A stretch of DNA of 64,000 nucleotides from an uncultured Roseovarius sp. GTDB lineage: Bacteria > Pseudomonadota > Alphaproteobacteria > Rhodobacterales > Rhodobacteraceae. The position numbers and the translations under genes were made by a program. Where the stretch lies: assembly GCF_947489715.1 (NCBI RefSeq), contig NZ_CANLER010000007.1:215949-279948 (forward strand), given 5' to 3'. Below the pieces are notes generated by a model. It did no database searches, was not told where the DNA came from, and saw only the letters and a program-made list of their open reading frames with translations. Below are positions 1 through 8,216 of this stretch, piece by piece; positions within the stretch are counted from its first letter, which is position 1; each line of letters begins with the position of its first letter.

Positions 1-2
1 CC

Positions 3-299
3 AAGCCACCCGAAAAGCCAGACGAAAAACACCCCCAACTCTCCAAAGATTCAGGCATGGCACCAATCCCGGCCTTGCAGGATGACGTGCTGGAAGGGTT
101 GGCGCAGCCAGTTCCGGATTTGCAGATGGCCGAAGACGCTTCGGCCGATTTGTCGAAGGATGCGCCGCCGCTGGAAATGGTACCCGCCATAGGCAAGGCT
201 GCGTCTGACGACCCCGAGGCAGATGCGTCTGATGAATTAAGTACCGCAGATTTGATGCTCGCTGCTGCAGCGCTTCAGAACCACAGCGAAGATGCCTGA
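3..299 (+). CDS. C-terminal end of an edge-cut protein
   Basis: The frame is open from the left edge of the window to a TGA at 297-299, so only the last 98 or so residues are visible. They are rich in Pro, Ala, Asp and Glu and have no recognisable fold, which suits a disordered acidic tail. An internal ATG lies at 57 but has no convincing ribosome binding site, so continuation from an upstream gene is more likely than a separate 80-residue protein. The function cannot be judged. Confidence 0.5.
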   Translation, partial: KPPEKPDEKHPQLSKDSGMAPIPALQDDVLEGLAQPVPDLQMAEDASADLSKDAPPLEMVPAIGKAASDDPEADASDELSTADLMLAAAALQNHSEDA

Positions 300-483
300 G
301 CCTCTGGCGCGAAAGGCGCATTTACAAGCCAACTGCCAGAGTGAGTAACGCTGCGCATTCGATTGGACTTGTTCAGTACGGATAACTGCAATTTTGTACA
401 TCGTGGAAAGCAGTGGGAACCAACGGTCGAGATCCTTCGCCCTGCCTGAAAATGTGGCTCCGTACGCCAAGTCAGGAAAATTC

Positions 484-500
484 CGCCCCCCATCGGGGCG
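484..500 (-). terminator. Candidate terminator of the metallo-hydrolase gene
   Basis: The arms CGCCCC (484-489) and GGGGCG (495-500) form a 6-bp GC stem with a 5-nt loop. Read on the minus strand the stem is followed by GAATTTTCC, a weak U tract. It lies 26 bp beyond the stop codon of the minus-strand metallo-hydrolase gene. Confidence 0.4.
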
Positions 501-525
501 TGGCGCCTTTTCTATACAATTGTCG

Positions 526-1389
526 TCAAAGCTTGTTGACCGGAACCTTAAGGAAAACATCTCCGTCTTCATCGGCGGGTGGCATCTTGCCGGCGCGCAT
601 ATTGATCTGAAGCGAGGGGATGATCAGCTTGGGCATCGGCAGCGTGGCATCGCGAGTATCGCGCATTTCCACAAAATCCTTGCAAGAGGTGCCGCCGCCC
701 ACATGAACATTGCGTGCCTTTTGTTCGCCAACGGTTGTTTCCCAGGCGAATTCATCGCGCCCCGGAGCCTTGTAGTCGTGGCCCACGAAAATCCGTGTCT
801 CATCCGGCAAGGCCAAGATTTTCTGGATCGAGTTGAACAGCAGTTCCGACGATCCCCCGGGGAAATCGCAGCGCGCGGTGCCGAAATCCGGCATGAAGAG
901 CGTGTCACCGACAAAAGCGGCCTCGCCGATCACGTAGGTTAGGCAGGCGGGTGTGTGGCCGGGCGTATGCAGCACGTCGCCACGAAGTTGGCCGATGTGA
1001 AAGCTGTCGCCCTCCACAAAAAGCTGATCGAATTGTGAACCATCGCGCTGGAACTCGGTGCCCTCATTGAAAACCTTGCCAAAGGTATCCTGCACGTCGC
1101 GAATCCGGTCGCCGATCCCGATTTTGCCGCCAAGACGCTCTTGTATATACGGCGCGGCCGAGAGGTGATCGGCATGGACATGGCTTTCAAGAAGCCATTT
1201 CAACTCGTAATCATGACCGCTGATATGTTCGATGATCCGGTCTGCTGACCTGGTATCGGTCCGGCCCGAGGCGTAGTCGAAATCCAGCACCGAGTCGATG
1301 ACCGCGCAGGCACTGCCCTGCGGGTCGCGCACAACATAGGAAATGGTGTTGGTGGCATCGTCGAAAAAGGCCGTTACGTCTGGTGACAT
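526..1389 (-). CDS. MBL-fold hydrolase, persulfide dioxygenase (ETHE1/Blh)-like
   Basis: This is a 287-residue metallo-beta-lactamase-fold protein. The metal-binding motif HVHADH is near residues 70-75, followed by HTPGHTP, a VGDTLF segment carrying the bridging Asp, and GHDY near the C-terminus. The order and length match bacterial sulfur (persulfide) dioxygenases of the ETHE1/Blh group, which oxidise glutathione persulfide to sulfite with one Fe(II). The start at 1389 is chosen because GAGGAA lies 5 nt upstream; an ATG 15 bp further out has no such site. A symmetrical TTGAC-N4-GTCAA site lies about 60 bp upstream. Substrate is inferred from the family; a glyoxalase-II-like activity is the alternative. 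Confidence 0.8.
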   Translation of the reverse strand: MSPDVTAFFDDATNTISYVVRDPQGSACAVIDSVLDFDYASGRTDTRSADRIIEHISGHDYELKWLLESHVHADHLSAAPYIQERLGGKIGIGDRIRDVQDTFGKVFNEGTEFQRDGSQFDQLFVEGDSFHIGQLRGDVLHTPGHTPACLTYVIGEAAFVGDTLFMPDFGTARCDFPGGSSELLFNSIQKILALPDETRIFVGHDYKAPGRDEFAWETTVGEQKARNVHVGGGTSCKDFVEMRDTRDATLPMPKLIIPSLQINMRAGKMPPADEDGDVFLKVPVNKL

Positions 1390-1404
1390 GCGTTCCTCGT
1401 TCAT

Positions 1405-1820
1405 GTGGATGGTGTCAGATGATGTATATCCCGAATTGAAACGGCAGGATTGACCTGTGTCAAGGTGACCCTGCGGTTACTGGGGCAGATTACGGGCCGG
1501 TGGAGGTCTATCATAGTCTGTTCCGAGCCGTGCCGCGAAGTGTCTGTGTGCAAAGTGATTGTTCTGAGTCGGCCGAAATGCCCGAATCTCTTCTGATCGG
1601 ATTTGGTGAGGTGCCGGGATTTCTGCCGTGTTCAAACCTTGGGATGGGCATTTTTCCGCCGAGCAACTTGTTGTTCTAACTGTCATAATCTTGTGAAAAA
1701 GCCATGCAATACTCGTTTAGACGCCGTTAACTTTTGGATGGTTCACTCGATGGATTGTTCGGCTGGAAAAATGAGACAAATACCGCTATGGTTGTATAAA
1801 AAAGCCTGGGAGATACTATT
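1405..1820. other. 416-bp divergent intergenic region
   Basis: The region separates the minus-strand metallo-hydrolase from a plus-strand small gene and must hold both promoters. The only clear element is the dyad at 1450-1463, listed separately. No credible coding frame was seen. Confidence 0.6.
1450..1463. promoter_or_regulatory. CRP/FNR-type dyad, TTGAC-N4-GTCAA
   Basis: A perfect inverted repeat of two 5-bp arms around a 4-bp centre (TTGACCTGTGTCAA) is positioned about 60 bp upstream of the persulfide-dioxygenase-like start. Spacing and half-site resemble FNR/DNR-family boxes (TTGAT-N4-ATCAA). Which regulator uses it, if any, is unknown. Confidence 0.4.
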
Positions 1821-2030
1821 ATGACAAATCTGAATTCACGCCTCGACCTGCTGATAAGTAAAATCAAGCAGGAGAGCCCAAGTGCCCGGTTCCGGTTGCA
1901 GCCCCAACTGAACCGTCTGATCAGCGAATTCGAGGCAGAGGGCAGGACGGTAAGACGCGACACCCGGTTGCTGAACGAAGAATTGCAGAACGAGGCAATT
2001 GAAGCTCAGTTTGACAATATGCCGGTCTGA
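1821..2030 (+). CDS. Small hypothetical protein (69 aa)
   Basis: This is a short charged protein, predicted mostly helical, with no membrane segment or recognised motif. A GGGAG sequence lies about 8 nt before the ATG, which supports translation. It stands alone between the divergent metallo-hydrolase and the FadJ-like gene. I do not recognise the family. The high Arg/Gln/Glu content would suit a small cytosolic or nucleic-acid-associated protein, but that is only an impression. Confidence 0.5.
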   Translation: MTNLNSRLDLLISKIKQESPSARFRLQPQLNRLISEFEAEGRTVRRDTRLLNEELQNEAIEAQFDNMPV

Positions 2031-2119
2031 GCGCCATTGCCCGGCGCTTGCGTGAGCCTGAAATCTTCGTAGTAATTGTCCCAGTTCGGTAGCAATGTCA
2101 CAAACTGGGAGGGCTGGTG

Positions 2120-4144
2120 ATGATCGAGGTGCATCACGAACGGCGGGCGGGCGTTGCGATCCTGACGCTGGACAGGCCCGTGGCGAATGCGCTGGCCCCC
2201 TCGTTGCGTGCCGCCTTGAGCCTGACATTGGATGCGGCAATCGCGGATGATGAGGTGCAGGCCATCGTGCTGCACAGCGCGGGTTCAGACTTCTCGACGG
2301 GTGTGGATGTTGCGGAATATGACACGCCACCCCAAGCCCCCTGGATCAATGATCTGTGCCTCAAGATCGAAAATTCCCCGAAACCGGTTGTTGCGGCGCT
2401 GCATGGCGCGGCGTTGGGCGGCGGGTTCGAGCTGGCGCTGGCCGCACATATGCGTGTCGCGTCCGAAGGCGCGCGGGTGGCGTTGCCGGACATCAAGCTG
2501 GGCCTTGTGCCCGGCGGTGGTGCCACGCAGCGCATCCCGAGGATGGCGGGGGCGCAGGTTGCGCTGGAACTGATGCTGTCGGGTCAGATGCTGGATGTCG
2601 CCGACCCGCGTCTGAAACGGATCATCGACAAGATCGTGCCCGGCCCGTCTGTCGAGGCTGCGGTGGCGGCGGCGCTGGAACTGGCGGCGGCTGGAAAATG
2701 GGCGAGGGCACGGGATCGTTTCGCCGGATTGTCCGACCCGCTAACCTATCAGAAATCCGTGGCAGAAGTGATGGGCAAACTGCGCCAGAAGGATTCGGCC
2801 GAGGCCGATATCGTGCGCTGTGTCGAAGCGGCGCAATTACTGCCCTATGAGCGTGGTCTGGAAATGGAGCGCGTGACGTTTGAAGATCGTCGTAATGCGC
2901 CGGTCGCGCGCGCGCGCCGCCATATCCTGACGGCTGAACGCCGGGCGATGATCATGCCCGAACGCTCGACCGGGCAGGCGCGGGACGTGACGGAAGTATT
3001 AATCCCCGGCAGCAGCGCATTGGTGATCGAACTGGCAGTTGCCTGTCTGGATGCCGGGTTGCGGGTCACGCTGATGGCCGAGGATGTGGCGGCAACAGAT
3101 ACGGTGCGTAGCCGGATTGGCGGTATTTACGACGGTGCTGTGTCGCGCGAGGTCATGACTGCCGAAATCCGTGACAATGTCATGTCGCGTCTTGCAGCGG
3201 CCTGGCCGGACGAAGCCTTGGCGCGCACCGATTTGGTCTTGGACACCGGAGAGGTCGATCTGCGTGCACATGGCGCGTCTTTGAACCCTGCCGCGGTCTG
3301 GGCACCGGTGACATCGGGTGGGCCGATGCCGGTCACCGTGCCGAATGATATTGGCGGGCGACAGGTGGATCTGAGGGTCTACCGACCCGCATTGAGCACG
3401 AAGCTGGTCGAACTTTGCGTGCCGCCCGGGGCAACGGCCGATGCGGCTGTGACTGTCGCCCAGTTTTTCAGCCGCATGGGGCATACCGTGATCCGTTGCG
3501 AATGTGTGGAGGGGCTGGTGGGCGGCAACATGTCGGCGGCGCTATATTCTGCGGCGCTGGTGCTGGCCGGGGCAGGGGCATCGCCCTACCGGATTGATGC
3601 CGGTGCGCGGGCGCTTGGGTTTGCACGTGGGCCTTTCCAATTGATGGATATCGACGGTTTACCCACTGTGGTCGAGCGATTGAACGCCCGGGCGGTGGGC
3701 GGGGGCATTGTCGATCTTGGCTTGCTGACCGACCGGATCGCACAGGGCGCGGGCGGCCGGGCGGCCGGCAAAGGGTTCTACCTCTATGACGAAAAAGGGG
3801 CTCATCCCGACATGGGTCTGCCAGCGAAATCCGGCGAGGTCGGAGAGTGGTTTGAACCGCAGCTTGGCGCCGCGTTGCAGGCGGTGCTGGTGAATGAGGC
3901 GGCGCGGCTTTTGTCCGCACCGGTGGTCCAGCGGGCATCGGACATAGATGTCGTGATGGTTGGGGCCTTTGGGTTTGATCGTGGTCGTGGCGGGCCGTTG
4001 TTTCAGGCAGAGTTGCAGGGGCTGTTCGGCGTTATGAAGGACATGCAGCGATGTGCCGGCCTTTCGACCGCGCTGTGGCATCCGCATCAGATGATCGGCG
4101 ATCTGGTCAAGAATGGGGAAGGCTTTTTTGGCCGTCACGGCTGA
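2120..4144 (+). CDS. FadJ-like enoyl-CoA hydratase / 3-hydroxyacyl-CoA dehydrogenase with degenerate dehydrogenase half
   Basis: The 674-residue protein has the domain order of the beta-oxidation multifunctional enzyme: crotonase domain (about 1-185), linker, NAD-binding 3-hydroxyacyl-CoA dehydrogenase domain (about 290-460) and C-terminal helical repeats. The crotonase half keeps the oxyanion-hole region and the first acid (LGGGFELALA) but has Asp in LPDIKLGL where crotonase has its second Glu. The dehydrogenase half lacks the usual GxGxxG loop (it reads VLIPGSSALV), and the position of the catalytic His (normally HFFxP) reads RVYRP. Translation probably starts at ATG 2120, 6 nt after GGAGGG; a GTG lies just before it. 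No thiolase partner (fadI) is adjacent. It may be a hydratase or isomerase rather than a bifunctional enzyme. Confidence 0.75.
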   Translation: MIEVHHERRAGVAILTLDRPVANALAPSLRAALSLTLDAAIADDEVQAIVLHSAGSDFSTGVDVAEYDTPPQAPWINDLCLKIENSPKPVVAALHGAALGGGFELALAAHMRVASEGARVALPDIKLGLVPGGGATQRIPRMAGAQVALELMLSGQMLDVADPRLKRIIDKIVPGPSVEAAVAAALELAAAGKWARARDRFAGLSDPLTYQKSVAEVMGKLRQKDSAEADIVRCVEAAQLLPYERGLEMERVTFEDRRNAPVARARRHILTAERRAMIMPERSTGQARDVTEVLIPGSSALVIELAVACLDAGLRVTLMAEDVAATDTVRSRIGGIYDGAVSREVMTAEIRDNVMSRLAAAWPDEALARTDLVLDTGEVDLRAHGASLNPAAVWAPVTSGGPMPVTVPNDIGGRQVDLRVYRPALSTKLVELCVPPGATADAAVTVAQFFSRMGHTVIRCECVEGLVGGNMSAALYSAALVLAGAGASPYRIDAGARALGFARGPFQLMDIDGLPTVVERLNARAVGGGIVDLGLLTDRIAQGAGGRAAGKGFYLYDEKGAHPDMGLPAKSGEVGEWFEPQLGAALQAVLVNEAARLLSAPVVQRASDIDVVMVGAFGFDRGRGGPLFQAELQGLFGVMKDMQRCAGLSTALWHPHQMIGDLVKNGEGFFGRHG

Positions 4145-4152
4145 GGCGTGGA

Positions 4153-4368
4153 TCAGGTCAGCAGAATGCCCACGACCACCAGCATCAGCCCGGTCATCGA
4201 CAAAAACAGCGCGCCGGTATTCAGCGGCACGATCTTTTGCAGCTTTGCGCGCATAGCGTCGTCATCCAGTCCAGCCTTGCGTGCCTTCCAGACCGTGACG
4301 ATGCACCAGATCAGCCCTGCCAGTCCCAGCAGCGATACAAAGGCACCAAGCCAGACAAGTGCTTCCAT
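4153..4368 (-). CDS. Small two-helix membrane protein
   Basis: The 71-residue product has two hydrophobic helices (about residues 3-25 and 45-70) joined by a short charged loop. The start at 4368 is chosen because AAAGGAA lies 7 nt upstream, whereas the longer GTG-initiated frame would contain that site inside the gene. It converges on the FadJ-like gene, with 8 bp between the stops. Function is unknown; I read it as an inner-membrane hypothetical protein. Confidence 0.6.
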   Translation of the reverse strand: MEALVWLGAFVSLLGLAGLIWCIVTVWKARKAGLDDDAMRAKLQKIVPLNTGALFLSMTGLMLVVVGILLT

Positions 4369-4516
4369 CTTCGTATTCCTTTGACCCACGGTCCATTAAC
4401 GCACTGCGCCTACTGGATGCAGGCTAAAACTGCAAGATGCGTGCGCTGCAAGTTGCGCCTTGCAGTGCCTGGGGGACAGCGGTAGTCAGTGACTTCTATT
4501 CAAGCGGAGGCGGGCC

Positions 4517-4774
4517 ATGAACGATATGACATCAGACGCAACTTACCGGGTAACGGCGGATGAATTGCGCCAGTTCATCGAGCGGTTCGAGCGGCTTGAG
4601 GCCGAAAAGAAAGACATCGCCGAGCAGCAAAAAGAGGTGATGGCCGAGGCCAAGGCGCGCGGATATGACACCAAGGTTCTGCGCAAGGTCGTGGCGCTGC
4701 GCAAACGTGACAAGGACGACATCGCCGAGGAAGAGGCGGTGCTGGAGATGTACAAGGAAGCGCTTGGGATGTAA
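4517..4774 (+). CDS. gapR: GapR-like DUF2312 nucleoid-associated protein
   Basis: The 85-residue, strongly charged helical protein has the DUF2312 pattern: a leading [17 protein letters not shown] helix, a [21 protein letters not shown] segment and a C-terminal basic then acidic helix. GapR proteins of alphaproteobacteria are nucleoid-associated and bind overtwisted, AT-rich DNA ahead of replication and transcription machinery, as shown in Caulobacter. A clear GGAGG lies 9 nt before the ATG. Length and composition fit the family closely, and it is normally a single housekeeping gene, as here. Confidence 0.88.
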   Translation: MNDMTSDATYRVTADELRQFIERFERLEAEKKDIAEQQKEVMAEAKARGYDTKVLRKVVALRKRDKDDIAEEEAVLEMYKEALGM

Positions 4775-4810
4775 GCGCCGCCGGGCGAATGCTTGCCTGG
4801 TCCTGCCCCA

Positions 4811-6598
4811 TCATCGGGTTGCGTGCGAAAATGTGCATGTCACAGGTTCGGCGCCGCCTACGACCCGTTGCACGATATGTTCCAGCTTTGAGGTTTCGTT
4901 GATCACCTTCCAGCCGACCGGGCTGAACGTCTCGGGGCGGAAAACCTCGTTTGCCAGCAGCGGATTTGTCAGCGCCTGCGTAAAGGCGTCATGCGCAACC
5001 ATCGTCAGTAACAGGTCGCCCATGATCATGTCGGTCCCGTGTTTTTCAGCCATCAGACCGACATACCATTCAAGGTTATCGACGTTTTCGCCGTAAAGCG
5101 CCTTGAGCTCGCTGATCATGTTTTTATCGTCGGTAATGTCTTCGTAGCTGTGCGCCTTCGGAAGCGAGAACCGTTCCCGGTAGGCATTGTAGGTTGCCAG
5201 ATTTGCGTCGCGCATCAATGAAATCGTGTCGCGCTTGACCGGGCCGAGGAAACGCGGCGTGTTGCCAAGGGTGATCCGCCCTGCAACTTCCTTGGAAAAC
5301 AAGTCGACGGCCTTGCCGACACCGGTCTGCATCAGCCAGTCATTGTTATGCAGAAACGCGACGGGATCCTTCGGGTTTGGCATGAATGACATTTCATCCG
5401 GCACCAGCGCGTGCCAGCGATAAAGCAGGTTGAATTCGATCGAGATGCGGTTGGTCCTGTACCAGTTTTCTTTCTCGGCCAGGCCGGGCTGGAATTCCAG
5501 CGGCAGGTTCATCGGCGAGATATGGCGGATGTAGTCCGAGATCACGATTTTCAGCAGCAGCACGGTCATGACATTTCGCGTCGTCTCGAACACGCGGTCA
5601 CTGTCCCAATCGGTGTGCTGCCCCGCGATCAATCGGGCGATGCGGTTATGTTCGCGCAGAAAGATCGTGTTCATCAGGGAATTGCCGATGGTGGCATTGC
5701 CATGCTCTAGCCCGACCGCAAAAATGGTCTCATACCCCTTTTTATTATGCCCGGCCTTGCTGAAGATCGACCGGATGATCCGCTCGTCCGGGTGGAGGTT
5801 CTTGAATTCCCGCCTGATCCGAAGTTGTCCGTTCTTCTTTGGGTCTTTCGGGTCCAGCGCAGTGGGTTTTCCCGAAAGAAGAAAACAGGGATATTCACCG
5901 TCCTCGCCGTCCTGAAATTTCAGGCATCCGCGGTTTTCATCGTCATCGCAGCGCAGCAGGTTGGTCTGATCCTGGGTCAGGCCGTAGATCTGGCAGAGGT
6001 CAATCTCGTGGTTCGACGTGTTGCGCGTGGCACGTCCTTCCTTGCGGATGATCGCGTCGCTACCGTCTCGTATCACATTGTTTTTCGCGTCGAATTCCAT
6101 CGCGTGGGCGGTCCGCAGAAAGCTGTCGGTGAACCACTGGGCAAAGGCGGCAAAAAGAACGGTGGAGCGGGTACAATCGGTTTGTCCGTCTGTTTCGTCA
6201 CGCAGAAAGAGATTGGTCAGCGCGTCGGGGTCCGGCAGGTTTGAGGCCCGGCGGGGTGGCAGGTGCCGGCCCGTATAGCTGCGATCCACGAAGCCGTACC
6301 AGGTGGTGTAATCCTGGGCCATCGTGAACTGGTGCGGGCGCGCCGGGGCGGCGCCGGCGAATTTGCGAAAGGTTCTGCGGCTGATCAGGCGTTTGAACCA
6401 GTCCTGTCGCGTCAGCCAATTCCAGAAACCCGGCAGCTTGTTTCTGACGAAATGAGCGATTTTGATCAGCGGCAGGACAAGGTCAATCAGGCGGAATATA
6501 AAATCCGCCACAAATCTCAGCGTGAGCAGGGCGGCGGATTTGAAGAAGGATCCGATGGCCTGAACAATCTCGGCGAATTTCGCACCCAGTGACTTCAT
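4811..6598 (-). CDS. Cyclooxygenase-like heme dioxygenase (animal heme peroxidase superfamily)
   Basis: The 595-residue protein has an amphipathic, hydrophobic N-terminal region (about 1-60), suited to monotopic membrane binding, and then an animal-heme-peroxidase domain. The segment at about 386-400 (IEFNLLYRWHALVPD) matches the cyclooxygenase site: Tyr392 corresponds to the radical-forming tyrosine and His395 to the proximal heme ligand. On the distal side, FAQWFTD (about 152-158) keeps Gln154 but has Asp158 where COX enzymes have the distal His; a conserved NHEIDL follows at about 196-201. This suggests a fatty-acid dioxygenase rather than a peroxidase. AAAGGAA precedes the ATG. It lies 55 bp downstream of a catalase-related gene, almost certainly the same transcript. 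Substrate is inferred to be an unsaturated fatty acid. Confidence 0.78.
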   Translation of the reverse strand: MKSLGAKFAEIVQAIGSFFKSAALLTLRFVADFIFRLIDLVLPLIKIAHFVRNKLPGFWNWLTRQDWFKRLISRRTFRKFAGAAPARPHQFTMAQDYTTWYGFVDRSYTGRHLPPRRASNLPDPDALTNLFLRDETDGQTDCTRSTVLFAAFAQWFTDSFLRTAHAMEFDAKNNVIRDGSDAIIRKEGRATRNTSNHEIDLCQIYGLTQDQTNLLRCDDDENRGCLKFQDGEDGEYPCFLLSGKPTALDPKDPKKNGQLRIRREFKNLHPDERIIRSIFSKAGHNKKGYETIFAVGLEHGNATIGNSLMNTIFLREHNRIARLIAGQHTDWDSDRVFETTRNVMTVLLLKIVISDYIRHISPMNLPLEFQPGLAEKENWYRTNRISIEFNLLYRWHALVPDEMSFMPNPKDPVAFLHNNDWLMQTGVGKAVDLFSKEVAGRITLGNTPRFLGPVKRDTISLMRDANLATYNAYRERFSLPKAHSYEDITDDKNMISELKALYGENVDNLEWYVGLMAEKHGTDMIMGDLLLTMVAHDAFTQALTNPLLANEVFRPETFSPVGWKVINETSKLEHIVQRVVGGAEPVTCTFSHATR

Positions 6599-6653
6599 TG
6601 ATAAATTCCTTTCGGGGTAAAATTCTGGCGTTCGAAAATGGGTTTGATGACAT

Positions 6654-7877
6654 TCAGGTTGTGCGTCTGAAGGTGGCAGAGGTTGAATAAACCGGTTTGC
6701 GCAGGCGATTGATACCGCCCAGAGGTTCGTGCGCGTTCAGCGCGTGCCAGGGCGTAAAAAGCAGGGGTTTGCATCGGTCAACCAGTTCGACGTCCTGTTC
6801 CGGGGGATGGATGGTGAGTTGGGCAACCTCGGTGAACGGGTGATCGTTTTCATCCCAGGCCATTGCGGCATTTTCGATCATGTCGTCAATTTTGCCTTCA
6901 AGCTGTGCGGCGTCGGCGATCTGGATTTTGAAGCTGAGCTTGATGGCCTCTGTGCAGGCCATACGGTCGGCTAGTGCTTTTGACAGATAGTCAGCATCCA
7001 ACGCGGCAAGTTCGGCATCCGAGAATGGCGGAACCGGCTGTTCCCCGCCAACCGGTTCAACCGAAACCCGCATCACGCGATCGGGTCCGAACCGGAAGGG
7101 TGCGGCGCTGAAATACCGGGCGTCGATCGGGTCTCTGACGGCCTTGGCCTGGATTTTCTGCACAATGGCAAAGGAGCTGAGCGCGCCCCGCATGTCATCG
7201 GCAGAGAAGTCTTTGAACAAATCGCTACTGGTGAAGAGCAGGCGCAGTTTTTTGACGATCTCAGGTTCGCTTGGTTGTGGTGGCAGCAGATTGCCTGACG
7301 GGTCAAGTACGCCAAGCTCCAGCAACTTGAGCGGCAGGAAGAAAAGTTCGGGGTCAGCGGCGTCTGCCGAGGCCAGCAACACCTGCGTCAATCGCCGGTA
7401 ATCGCGGACATTTCGAAATGCGAATTCGGGTGTGTTGATCATCAGGAAATCCTGATTTTTCGCACCTCCATCCTCCATGTAGACCGGGCCATCGACATCC
7501 AGAACCTTGATGGCCATGCCGCGGCTGCCATGTTTGAAGACCTTGTTGCCGCTTTCATCTTCGTCAACCTCCAGATCAGCCCGCTTGAGCACATCGGCAT
7601 TGGAATATCTGATTTTGGCTTTGAAGCTGCGACCGGGTTCCGCAAAAAGGCCGATCTTGAAGCGGCTGTCCAGACAAGTGTTCACGGAGAATTCAGCGTC
7701 CAGGCAGCCGTGCGATTTCGGGTGCACACCGCGAAGGATTTCACTGTTCTGGACGGCTTTGCGGCGCTCCTGAAGTTGGACCATCATTGCCGTGATCTCT
7801 GTGCGCCAGTCGCCTTCCTGCTCGGGGATGTTTTCAAAATTCGTGGGGGCGGTGGTGTAATCGACGGGAGTGACCAT
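6654..7877 (-). CDS. Catalase-related hemoprotein, possible fatty-acid hydroperoxide-processing enzyme
   Basis: The 407-residue protein carries reduced catalase-fold signatures: distal His in RGVHPKSHG (about His52), distal Asn in MINTPEF (about Asn148), an RYSNAD motif, and a C-terminal RKPVY with the RxxxY spacing of the proximal heme tyrosine. It is shorter than ordinary monofunctional catalases (about 480 or more residues) and resembles the catalase-related allene oxide synthase/hydroperoxide lyase group. The residue before the distal His is Val, as in true catalases, so residual catalase activity is possible. It is the first gene of the operon with the cyclooxygenase-like enzyme, whose hydroperoxide product it may convert. 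Both genes share a similar leader and Shine-Dalgarno site. A stand-alone mini-catalase for H2O2 is the alternative. Confidence 0.78.
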   Translation of the reverse strand: MVTPVDYTTAPTNFENIPEQEGDWRTEITAMMVQLQERRKAVQNSEILRGVHPKSHGCLDAEFSVNTCLDSRFKIGLFAEPGRSFKAKIRYSNADVLKRADLEVDEDESGNKVFKHGSRGMAIKVLDVDGPVYMEDGGAKNQDFLMINTPEFAFRNVRDYRRLTQVLLASADAADPELFFLPLKLLELGVLDPSGNLLPPQPSEPEIVKKLRLLFTSSDLFKDFSADDMRGALSSFAIVQKIQAKAVRDPIDARYFSAAPFRFGPDRVMRVSVEPVGGEQPVPPFSDAELAALDADYLSKALADRMACTEAIKLSFKIQIADAAQLEGKIDDMIENAAMAWDENDHPFTEVAQLTIHPPEQDVELVDRCKPLLFTPWHALNAHEPLGGINRLRKPVYSTSATFRRTT

Positions 7878-8216
7878 GATAAATTCCTTTGGAGATTTGA
7901 AATTCTGAAATTCGATCCTGTCCTTCGGCAGAATCCATGAATGAATGGGCAGAGTATAAAATGCGCAATTACCGTGATCGGCGCGTGAAAGGGCCGATCA
8001 ACAAGGCCGACAATACGTTAAAACAGGAAAAAAATCCAATTTCGCGTATGATTGGGGCTGGAAATTCCTGCAATTTGGCCAAGGCGCAGGCGGTGTTCGC
8101 AATAAGTTCGATCCGATGGCTGGAATGTCAGGGCGATTGACGGGCAAATTCAGGCGATACCTTGTCTCGCGCGGGCCGACGTGTCAGACCGCGCCTGAAA
8201 CTTTGCCTATAGGTCC
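7878..8216. other. 339-bp divergent intergenic region
   Basis: The region holds the promoters of the catalase-like operon (minus) and bioMNY (plus). It is AT-rich near 7950-8070. A 67-codon plus-strand frame at 7937-8140 has no supporting features and was not accepted. No clear operator was found. Confidence 0.6.

Noticed and set aside
5411..6592. Plus-strand open frames across the cyclooxygenase-like gene
   Set aside because: They are antisense shadows of a well-supported minus-strand gene and have no independent signals.
7937..8140. 67-codon plus-strand gene in the catalase-bioM intergenic region
   Set aside because: No ribosome binding site, no recognisable content, and it lies in a divergent promoter region.
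8203..8212. BioR-like site TTGCCTATAG before bioM
   Set aside because: Only about 7 of 10 positions match the BioR palindrome as I recall it, and the site is not symmetrical, so it is too weak to report as an operator.
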